In this document: piece by piece, positions 1-19,000 of the stretch
Numbering within the stretch: position 1 is the first letter of the stretch
How the letters are laid out: each line of letters begins with the position of its first letter
Assembly: GCA_023078555.1 (NCBI GenBank)
Contig: CM041199.1
Coordinates: 3,406,513 to 3,470,512 of the forward strand
Source of the DNA: Ulva prolifera
Lineage: Eukaryota; Chlorophyta; Ulvophyceae; Ulvales; Ulvaceae
Reading direction: 5' to 3'
Length of the DNA stretch: 64,000 bases
Translations under genes and position numbers: made by a program
Notes under the pieces: generated by a model
What the model was told of the DNA's origin: nothing
The model's database searches: none
Seen by the model: only the letters and a program-made list of their open reading frames with translations

Positions 1-102
1 GTCAGTGTCCGATAGGATACGGCTCATTAAGCGCAGATTTACTTTACTTCACACATGAACGCATTTTGTGCACATTGACGATGATGCGTCATGGCCGCGC
101 AC

Positions 103-9516
<9,414 letters not shown>

Positions 9517-9552
9517 GATGATTAAGACCACGACGAGTAGAGCGCTGAGCAA

Positions 9553-11220
9553 CCATACAAATTCATAACAGACAATAGAGCTAACAGTGCGTCCTACCTA
9601 GCATCGTATCTGCGGGAAAGGTCCAGACAGTGCTGGCGACGACCTGGCAAGCAAACAGCAACGTGGCCTTGAAGCACTACAAAACGTCAAGACAGCCAAG
9701 ACAGGTCACCGCGGTTTCTTGTCTGCGGCCTCGTCAGCATGTGTGCGCCGGAGCAGATGGATCCATCTCGATTGCTAGGTGGCCTGCGGCGCAGTACAGG
9801 GCGCGGACGTGTACAGCGCCACGCCGCCCAGTGCTGCAGCTGGGTATGTGACAAGTTCCGGGTGCCTTCGTGTTCACAAGCCGCTGCGAGTTCTGAGGCC
9901 CGCGTACACGTCACTATATGCAGATCGCCAAATGCTGCCATATACGCAGTGGTTCAACGCATCGCAGTCGGTGCGCTAGCGCAGTACACGTGCACGGAAG
10001 AAGACGGGCGCAAGGCCTGGCTGGAATCGCGTGGCAACTTGAGATACACATGACACCAACTGGCCTGCATGAGTGCGCTGGCGCAATCGGTCAGCATGCA
10101 GGCTCGAGAGTGACGCATGCCGACGAGGCTGCGTGGCCCTCGCACACGTGGTGCAAGTGCTCACAGCGATCACACGCCCCGCATCAGCAGGCCTCCTCCA
10201 AGGCGTGACGGCTGCAGAGAGCTGCCGCATGTGGCCAATCATGAGCTCATGTACGGCTGTGCTGCAGAGGCGAGCAGCATGCCACTGTAGAGCTTCTGAA
10301 AAAGTCTCGTGCACGAGACTCATGAGCAAGTGCTCGACATGACGTCAGCTGACAGGCCAGTTCTGCTGGTCAGGCCTACAGCCTGGAGATCAGCTCTACG
10401 GCTGTGCTGACCACAAGCAGGCAAGCGAGTCTTATAGGCCAGGCTTGGCAGACTTATAAGGGCAGCATCAACGACCAGAGTACTGCATTGGTGCATCAGC
10501 TACACGTCAGAGCACCGTCGATGGGGCCACAGTATTGAGCCACAATATTGAGCTCAATCTGAAGGCGATAGACCTCAGGACCTCAGCCACACCTGATCCA
10601 CATCCGATGTCAGCTACACCATGCAGATCCCATTGTTACTACCATATGCACTCGTGACTCATGAGGCAGCCAGTAGGCAATCAACATCATGGGATGGTCA
10701 CAGACAACCCACCATCGTGGACCAACTGTGCACAGCAGTGTTGGCCGATGCATCGGGCCAGGTCACATGGAACAATTCCGAGTATCCAGGTCTGATTTTT
10801 GGGTGGCAGCCCTGAAAATGCTGCAAAGCGGTCCAATACTGCTGCGCACATACAGTCGATATGGCCGGGTGCATCATCCGGAGGAAACGACGCAGTGCTC
10901 CCAGGGATATACAGGCCATACGTTTGTCGGGAGACTGTGCGCTAGAGTGGCTGGGGTGACGTGGGACTGGCCGCGGCTGCCGGCGTAGGATATTGTGCAC
11001 GTGATCATCACATGATGGGGCACCGCGGTGCTGAGATACGCTTGCGCCGTGCTGCAACGCGACGCCTGAGGTGCAGCCAGCATCTCTGATATCGAACTTT
11101 AACAAGCACAGACTATGTGTGCTGGCCCTCTGAGGCGGGCTCAGGGGCATGCCATACGCATAGGCCTGGGCATGCAGGGGGCAGGCGGCCTGTCCGGCTG
11201 TAAGAGGCGCGGCTCTGAGG
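9553..11220. other. Intergenic region without recognised gene
   Basis: Only short unrelated open frames are present. It contains one copy of the dispersed repeat described at 10727-10860. It lies 5' of the ABCC gene, so its promoter should be near 9.55-9.7 kb, but no clear core element was seen. Confidence 0.6.
10727..10860 (-). repeat. Dispersed SINE-like repeat, copy 1
   Basis: About 120-130 bp that recur, diverged, at 34725-34850 (opposite orientation) and 38085-38240. Shared landmarks are CCTGAAAATGCTGCAAAGCG, a (T)GGGTGGCAG/GGGTGGGAC block and a GGCCCGAT..CA block. No poly(A), inverted repeats or target duplication identified; class unknown. Confidence 0.6.
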
Positions 11221-11228
11221 GTCTCAAA

Positions 11229-12808
11229 AGGGGGTCAACCACTCCCGCTACATGGTGGGCCCACCTACGGCGCGCAAGATCGGCTGCGATTTTGGCCGCT
11301 TGGGGAAGACTTTGGCTGTTGTCTATGTTGAATGGGCATTCGTAGTGTATCATCTCGCTGTTGGGGAGTCTCCCCATCGCAAACCCGGGTTTTGTCGAAT
11401 TTCCGCGCTTTTCCCCAAACGAGGGTCGTTCATGCCCAAACGTGTGCCATTGCATCGAGAACACGTAGCACACTCAAAATATGCTATAATACTCACCGGG
11501 TTATGACATATTGCTTCTGTCACATTTGTGGGTAGCGTTCGGCAAGTGAGGCACTATTCAACGGCGCGCTAGCTGATCGGGCCGACATGGCGGGCCGCTC
11601 ACGCACTGGTCAGGCGACATGTCAGCATTGATTGGCAGCATATTGCGTGTTGAATATTGCGTGTTGAATATTGCGTGTTGAAGGACCCTGCCTCAATTTT
11701 ATGTGCAATGGGGATGCCCATGTTTTGTAATGCACCGTCACATCTACACCTTATTTCACAGCATGTCACTCTAATGATACCGCAAATGCGCATCAATGAT
11801 GTATCCACCGTGTATCCAGCATCCACCGCTCTATTGAAATGATTCATTAGTGTACAATGGCGAGGCATGATCACAGCAGGCCAGAGTAACTCAACACGTC
11901 TCCAGTGACACTACGCAAAAGATGACCTAAGCATACCTACGCTGACGTCTTCGTTGAGAAGTACACACCTAGCAGGTGGACTGCAAAGCTCCGGATCATG
12001 CTCCATCACAAGGGCCTGTCAGGCCTGTCACAGGAATCAAGATACTCATGCGCCCCATGCCGATATCAAAAGTTCTACGAGAGTGACGATCAATCAGGAT
12101 CAGGCAGTGAAGCTTTGATATCTCGTGTATAATTCAGTTTGAGCCACTATCCCATGCTACACACAGATCGCAGGTAGGACGCCCTGTCCGGATATCCAGA
12201 GATTCGGACCTATCCAGCATTATTAGAGGGATTAATACGACTCAAATTGCATAGCGTGCGTCACTAGTGACCAGCCTCCAGGAAACTCAGCAGTATACAG
12301 CTTCATGAAGCCTCACCAACGAAAAAAATGCACATACAGCCTTGCGATCACCAACAAGAGCTTTAAAGAGCTCATTTTAAAGGCGTTTGGGGACGCCTGC
12401 GAATGTTTGGGGAGGTTTGGGGAGGCGACTGAGCGTCTGGGCCGGTTGGGGAGCCAGCGTCGCGAAAGGCCGATTTTCCCCAACCAGACGAGCCATATGG
12501 ACGATCATGGGCCATTTTCCCCACCCGAGTGATCAGATGAGATGACTCACTACGAATCCCTCATGGTCACGGCACAGCTTCGAGATGACATTTGGCCCAG
12601 CCTCACCATCGGCTAGTTGTTTTATGGCGAGAGTGCGGGTAGGGACTGTAACCTAGTATCCCCACGAGCTGGCTCCAGATGAGATGACACACTACGAATC
12701 CCCATTCAACATAGACAATAGCCAAAGTCTTCCCCAAGCGGCCAAAATCGCAGCCGATCTTGCGCGCCGTAGGTGGGCCCACCATGTAGCGGGAGTGGTT
12801 GACCCCCT
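11229..12808. mobile_element. Non-autonomous hAT-like TIR DNA transposon, 1,580 bp
   Basis: Perfect 8-bp flanking duplications GTCTCAAA lie at 11221-11228 and 12809-12816. The terminal inverted repeats are about 128 bp (11229-11356 and 12681-12808) with only 3 mismatches, beginning AGGGGGTCAACCACTCCCGC. The 8-bp duplication fits the hAT consensus nTnnnnAn; other superfamilies that make 8-bp duplications (P, Merlin) are not excluded. No transposase was recognised inside, so it probably moves in trans. Subterminal blocks rich in TTGGGGA/TTCCCCAA are shared with the element at 51701-53110. Near the right end a direct repeat CAGATGAGATGAC..ACTACGAATCCC frames about 130 bp, which looks like an internal duplication. 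Confidence 0.85.
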
Positions 12809-12859
12809 GTCTCAAAGGTGCAGTGCTGCTGACCTCAGCCTTGCAACCGAGTCAGGTGA

Positions 12860-13450
12860 CGGTCACTTCTACGTTGTATACTACAACGTATAGTATGCTA
12901 GTATACCATACCGCCGCGGCATCGGAGGAAATACTGATTCTTAGTAATTACTAAGATTCAGGTTTTCTTAAGAATTCTTAAGAAATAGCTATAGGTCGTT
13001 CGCCAATCATTGCGTGATGCCGCGGCGCGGCCGCTCCGGGGCCCCTGCTGGAGCTACCGCAATTCATTCTGGCGCTTTAAAAGGAATTGCCCATGCTGCA
13101 GCTGGGCAAAAAGCGCCAGCTGAATTGCGGCGTCTGCGAATGTCACACGGTGGCAATCCAGTGATATGGCCGCTGTACCACTGGATTGCCACAGCGAACG
13201 AGCTGCCAGTGGCCATGGGTGACGGGGCAGGTGTGCGTCATCTGTCTGGCAGTAAGCTTTGGTGGCTCAAATTAACTAGTTTAAACCGAGGCCCGTTTGG
13301 TGCAGCTATCATGCTTGATATGTGTTGACAATCCTCTTTCTATATTCTGGCCGGCAGCCACGCAGCTTATCAGTTGCAATTGATTGCACAGATTCAAGTT
13401 AGGTATGCCCCTGTAGCTATAGCTATAGCTATAGGGTGTGGCATACCTGT
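12860..13450. repeat. Cluster of perfect palindromes and hairpins
   Basis: Found here: arms TACGTTGTA at 12870-12878 and 12882-12890; a 16-bp palindrome CTTAGTAATTACTAAG at 12940-12955; a 22-bp perfect palindrome at 12964-12985 centred on GAATTC; a bulged stem of about 21 bp between 13057-13078 and 13109-13130; a perfect 14-bp stem GTGGCAATCCAGTG at 13150-13163 with its complement at 13179-13192; and AGGTATGCC/GGCATACCT at 13401-13409 and 13440-13448. Confidence 0.8.
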
Positions 13451-14110
13451 AGGGGCCGATTCCCCAGAACGATATCAGGGCGCAGCAAGGGCAAATGTGG
13501 CAGCCTTGTGATATGACTGCCATGACACTGAATTACCAAGTGCCACAGCTAGCAGACTCCTTCTCAACCAGTGGCTCAGCGTAGGTCATGATCTTTAGCA
13601 GGTTTTCAATGATCGCGTGAGTGATAACGCGGGGTCAAGCCGCCGCATGCAGCAGCTGATGTGCACATGTAGAGCTCTGCAATATGAATCACGCCACCTC
13701 TGGAATCGATCTCAAGAGCATATATAAGAGATCAACTACAGGCCTGTGAGTCGGGGGCAGAATTTGTGAGCCTACGTGGCTATCCCTACAGCGGGACACC
13801 AGGGCGTAGGCCTGTGCTGACCACAGACAGATATAGATGTTGACATCCATGTCCATGTTGTGTTGCCGGCGGTTGCTTGTGGTGCCCTTGCGGACATGTT
13901 TGCGCAAACAAAGCCCAAGCAATTGCAAGGATCCTGCGATGCTGCGTGGCATCGCAGGACGCCGCCAGAGAGGCAGGCCGGAGCCTCCTGAGGCGCCTGG
14001 CCGGCCCTTGCACTGGATACGTATACGTATATATATACCACTGGGTACGAATACGCCCAAGATGGCACCTCCACCTCTAGTGCGGCCAAGGTGGCCCGGC
14101 CGCGGAGCGC
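13451..14110. other. Gene-free stretch
   Basis: No coding region supported. It contains short open frames on both strands and TATATAAG-like words near 13720 with no gene following them. Confidence 0.5.
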
Positions 14111-14144
14111 CCGGCTACCGCCTGCCCCGCAGCATGTGTGAGGT

Positions 14145-14180
<36 letters not shown>

Positions 14181-14525
14181 TGTCCATGTATACTATGCAG
14201 CAGTAGCTGAACCCGAACCAGACCACTCGCTCACCCCCAGAGCGAAACATGCGCGGGCACTGAGCCAGCGACAACGACGCCACCCAGCACGCCTTACCAC
14301 AGTCCCTCACCCAAGCCGCCGCAAGCACAGCGGTAGCATCGGGCCTGGGCTGTGCCTGGGCGGCCCGCCCACTGGCATCCGGTGGGACGTACACACCTAT
14401 CGTTGCGATCGGACATGCTGGGGCCAACAAACATGTCGTCGCCCAGTGTGAGAACGCCGCCTGGCAAAGCGGAGAGGAAGGCGCCTGCCGGTCACCCCCG
14501 ACGCGCTCCTGAGCCACGCCGCTTC
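14110..14525. mobile_element. Scrambled fragments of the non-LTR retrotransposon with a 31-base poly(C)
   Basis: 14365-14525 on the minus strand matches the coding region at about 18968-19115 (the stretch before the zinc-knuckle-like motif) at high identity. 14150-14225 on the plus strand resembles about 19112-19175 of the same ORF; a short C run there corresponds to a 31-C tract here (14147-14177). So adjacent parts of one ORF lie here in opposite orientation. Frames are broken; it is dead. Confidence 0.65.
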
Positions 14526-15340
14526 CTGCCTGCAGTCCTTGCTGATGATAGGAATGTACATGTACATCCAACTTCATATTCTGATCGCTTTTGATGAACA
14601 TTCCTGGTCGGTGGTGCTGCTGTCCCTGCAATCTAAAGGTGTAAAGGAGCACTGCTATGCAGTGTAGCATACTACATTGACTGATCCGGAGGTTCACGCA
14701 GTACGGTATGGACAGGCATCAAATTGTAAGTAGTCTGACAACATACTGTTTGAAGGTGAAGCTCACAACACTGGCTGCTGCGATGTTTCGAGTCTCTCTC
14801 TGTAAGGAGCACCTCGTTCATGTGCTTTTTGTTCACCACACAAGACAGCTGCATATTTACTAATAGTTCGGTAAGCTCGCGGAAATCATGGTACTCGTTG
14901 GGATTCATCCCGCCAGTATGGTCGCCCGCCATGATGCTGGTCGGACGCGAACACCGCACGGTGACACAAGTGGAGTTGGCAGACAGTGGAACATCAGTGC
15001 ATAACATTATAGTGTCTTTCGAGTGCTCTCTGCCCACTGATCACGATGGACATACGCTGGGCACCGTTTGAGGCCATCTGAGCCGTCGCTGGGCGAAACG
15101 GGGGGGTTTGGTCCAAAAACCCCGGTTTCGCTGGGCGTTTTCACTTGTTTCGACCAGACTACTTATAATCGATTCAAGAGGTTACTGTGAGTCTATAGGA
15201 CGTTTCCGCGCTGTCTGGAGCTTTCTGAGGTGCTCGCGGTTCATTTGGACGTGCATGAGGCCTGAGTGCCGACCCCCCTCGCTAGCTACATGCTGATAGC
15301 TTGAATGCAGTCATCTATATCTGCACCATACGCTTGCAAG
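14526..15340. other. Gene-free stretch
   Basis: No conserved coding region recognised on either strand. Open frames are short and low-content. Confidence 0.5.
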
Positions 15341-15344
15341 GAGT

Positions 15345-15395
15345 TACATAAGAGTGAACGGGAGTAGACAAATACCACACGTTTGCGTAGAGTCG
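15345..15395 (-). mobile_element. Short 3'-end relic of the non-LTR retrotransposon (minus)
   Basis: The complement reads TTTGTCTACTCCCGTTCACT followed by CTTATGTAAC, matching the 3' terminus of the element. Flanking duplication not clear. Confidence 0.6.
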
Positions 15396-15638
15396 GTCTC
15401 TCTGCGACAGGCGAGCACTCGGATCGATAGAGATATCTCTAGAGCTCGAGGCTGCATATCTCGAGATACGTCGACGCATGCATATGCAGCGCAGCTCGCT
15501 AGCCGAGCCTCTGACAGATACATCGACCGCTGCAGCTGAACAGTCGCGGCAGGATCGCTGACAGCACACTCCTTCATCGCGCACCTGTCATGATCAGCGG
15601 AGCATGGTCCGTGGGCTGTCGACTGCCCTGCCGGCAAG

Positions 15639-15685
15639 ATTCGGTCTCAGTGTTTGTTTTCTCCGGGCCCGTTCACTCTTTTGTA
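15639..15685 (+). mobile_element. 47-bp 5'-truncated retrotransposon insertion with 17-bp target duplication
   Basis: The insert consists only of the last bases of the element's 3' UTR (ATTCGGTCTCAGTGTTTG through CACTCTTTTGTA). It is flanked by identical ACTGCCCTGCCGGCAAG at 15622-15638 and 15686-15702. This is the signature of target-primed reverse transcription with extreme 5' truncation. Confidence 0.85.
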
Positions 15686-15734
15686 ACTGCCCTGCCGGCA
15701 AGGTGAACTCCAGAGTTTTACTAGTATAGCTCCA

Positions 15735-15832
15735 GGCGCTGCTGTAGTGTGGCCGTGTGCGTGTATGGCTGTTAACTTGGACGAGATTCTTCTGTTGTGC
15801 TTGTCTGTTCTTGTTTACTCTTCTGTAAACAC
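15735..15832 (+). mobile_element. Retrotransposon 3'-end relic, subfamily with GCTGCTGTAGTGTGGCCG
   Basis: Begins with GCTGCTGTAGTGTGGCCG and ends CTTGTTTACTCTTCTGTAA. The same leading block occurs at 20410-20500, so it represents a second subfamily of 3' ends. Confidence 0.6.
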
Positions 15833-15875
15833 TCCAGGTGAGCGCTAGCTCCGAGTCACCAGACCCTGCTCGAGG

Positions 15876-16015
15876 TACCGGACTGAGGCAGGCCTGGAGG
15901 ACGCGATCCTGCCGAACTGAGGTGGGGGTGCGGTTGAAATCGTTTGTGTATATGTTGCTGTTTCTCCGGATGAGATTCAGTTTTGGTGTTTGTACAAACA
16001 TGTCTTCTCCCGATC
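15876..16015 (+). mobile_element. 5'-truncated retrotransposon copy directly upstream of the intact one
   Basis: Encodes the final residues GLEDAILPN and a stop, as in the intact ORF (GLEDAILPD), followed by a diverged 3' UTR. The next, full-length copy starts within about 150 bases, so two copies sit head-to-tail. Confidence 0.75.
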
Positions 16016-19000
16016 AGCCCGAATCTCGAGGTTGCTGTGTTTTCGTTGCTGGTCGTGTCGATTGACCCCGTCCACGGCATGGCAGTCGAGCCCCCGGAGG
16101 CTCGGCGCTTGGCATTTGATAATACTTGTTAGGCCATATCTGCAATGCTAGGGTCCCATGGGCAAGCCGAAGCGGAAGGAGCCGTCAAAGGCAAAGCTGA
16201 GCGACCTGAACCGCCAGCACGCTTCGCAGTCGCCCGTGCGACCTAGCCTATTGATTACAGACCAACGTAGCATCCTAGATACTAATGAAGTTGTTAACTG
16301 CAACAATGGACAGCTCGCAGTCGTGCAGCGCGAGTCACCGCGCGGGTCTCCACAGCCCAAGCGCCGGCGCGCAGCACCTGCCAGCGGGACAGCTACTGAG
16401 GCTCATCTCTCTGCAGATACAAGCAAACAGGTAACATCGGCGCTGAATGTGGTGCCTGGTGAGACTCAGCTCGCCACGGCTGCCCCTCAGCAGCCGCCAG
16501 CCACCAGCAACGACCAGCACGACAGGGCTCACGGCACTGCACAGTGCCACCATCCACCCCCGCCCGCCTCCGCCGACACCCCTTCCCCGCCCCTTCCCCC
16601 ACCTCCTGGCCTCGCAGGCGCAGCAGCCAAGCAGTCTGCTACCCGCCGGCCACATCGCCAAGCCGCAGCAGCCGCCGGCGCACCCCCCCCTGCGCGGGCC
16701 AGTGGGGGCACGGGCGGCAACGCCAAGCAGCAACGTGCCCGGCGGGGAGGTAAGAAGAAAGGCAAGGGACGGGGAGCAGGTAGCCAGTCGACGTCGCAGC
16801 GGGCGGGCCCCCGCAGACAGGCCGGGCTCCGTGCGGCTGCATCTGCCCCGCCAGTGCAGCGGGCCAACGCGGCCCCACGGCTGCGCCTGCCGCAGCATGT
16901 CCCCCCAGCCGCCCGGCTGGGGTGGGCCGAGTCGTGCACCAGGGTGTGGGAGCTGGTGGCCGACGCGTGCACGCATGCGCGCGGCGACAGCGCGCGAGAG
17001 GAGGTTGTTGCCGCTTTCGAGGAGCTCATGCGCCTGCCCATGCGCCTGCTAGCGTACAGCAGGGGGCGGCGCTCTGGGAAAGCGGCGGCAGGGCGGTGCC
17101 GCGACTACGCCCTCGGGCTGCCCGTGGAGATGTGGGAGGACACGCCGCCCGGCCGCTGGCCCGGGAGGCGCAAAGCTCCCATGTCTGCAGATCAGCTGCG
17201 GGCGCAACACATCGACAGATGTTTTCGCATCAAGCGCTCCATTCACAAAGCTGGCCGCGGATTGCAGGAGGGCAAGCCCGCAGATGCACGGTCCCCGGAG
17301 GTCCAAGCCGATCTGCGCGCATTGTTCCCGCCAGCAGATCCGCCGGTCCCTCTGGAGCCGAACCCGGATGTCCCCGCTCTGTGCCTGACACGGGAGGCGC
17401 TGGTTGCGGCGGTGGCCGCCGTGAGCGCACACCATCGAGGGTCGTCGGCCGGCCCGTCCGGCTGGCCGTTCGAGATGATCCGCGCAGCATGCCAATCCTC
17501 GGACGCAGCCACCGACGCGCTGCTGGCGGTCGTCAACCACATGCTGTCCGGCATGCTGCCACGGGAGACGTTCCTGCTGGACGGGCTCCTCATCGGCCTG
17601 GAGAAGCCGGACGGTGGCACGCGGCCGATCGCGGTGGGGGAGACCTGGTACCGGTTCGCGGCAGTGTGCGCCCTGCGCGAGTACGGCCGCGACATCGGAG
17701 AGAGCCTGGCGCCGCTGCAGGTCGGCGTTGGCACACGGGGCGGGACCGAGACAGTCGTGCACGGCCTGTCTTCTGCTCTGGCCGAGGGCGCTTCGGTGTT
17801 CTCGGTCGACATGAAGAACGCCTTCAACTGCATCGACCGCGCGGCCATGTTCGCTGCCGTGAAGGAGCGTGCCCCGGCGCTGCTGCCCTTCACGCAGTGG
17901 GCGTACGGCGCCGGGACCCCGCTGCGCATCGCGGGCGCTCCGGAGGACGTCGAGCCGGTCCTCTGCCAACGTGGCGTCCGCCAAGGTGACCCCCTGGGCC
18001 CCCTCCTGTTTGCGTTGACCCTGCAGCCTGTCTTGGAGCGCGTCGACGCGTCAGGCGCCGGCGCACCTGTGGTGGCGTACCTGGACGACATCAGCATTGC
18101 GGGCGACCTCGCGGCTGGAGCTGCCGTGTTCCGGCGGCTGTGCGTGGAAGCTGACGGCGTGCGCAGCATTGGGCTTGAGGTGAACCCGGCAAAATGCGGC
18201 GTCAACAGCGCCGACGCCGAGGCGGCGGCCGCCGTGGCCGCAGAGCTCGGCATTCGGGATCTGCACGCGGGCTTCAAGGCTGTCGGCACGCCGCTGGGCA
18301 CCCCGGAGTACGTCGCCGAGGTGCTGGACAAGCGGGCGCGCGAGGTCGAGGGCCTCGTCGAGACCCTCGTGCGCATCCCGCTCTCAGTGCAGGCGCAGTT
18401 CCTCCTGCTGCGTGTGTCCTTGAGTGTGCGCATGACGCACCTGATGCGGACGGTGCCGTATGCCGTGCTCGAGCCGCACATGCGCAGGGCGGAGGCCGCT
18501 GTGTGGCGCGGTGCCGCCGCAATCCTGTGCCTGCCGCCGGCGGTTGCGGAGGCTGCTGCCGCGTCTGACAACTCGGCCACTGACGCTGAGACGCGGCGGC
18601 TTGCCTACCGGCTGATGTCCCCTGTCAGGCATGGCGGACTCGGACTGACGATGCTGGTGGACAGCGTCGCTGACGCGGCTTTCCTGTCGGGGGCCGGCAC
18701 GGCCGAGCGCAACCTCGCCGGCTGCCCGGACCTGCTCCGCCCCCTCCGCGGCCACAGCCGGGGCAGTCTGTTGCAGCGCTGGCAGGGCCTGTTCGACGAG
18801 CTGCATGAGCTGCTGGGGTGGGAGGCGGATGCCCGTGACCTGCCGGACGAGTTCGTCTCGGGCAAGCTGCTAGCGGCCCAGCGCGAGGTGGGGCGCGCGG
18901 TCGCGGACCATGCGGCCTCGCTCGTGCTACAGGGCATCGACCTCGACACGCCGGCCGGCAGGCGGGAAGCGGCGTGGCTCAGGAGCGCCTCGGGGGGGCC

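Noticed and set aside
17243-18580. 445-codon minus-strand open frame
   Set aside because: Antisense shadow of the GC-rich reverse transcriptase ORF, without motifs of its own.
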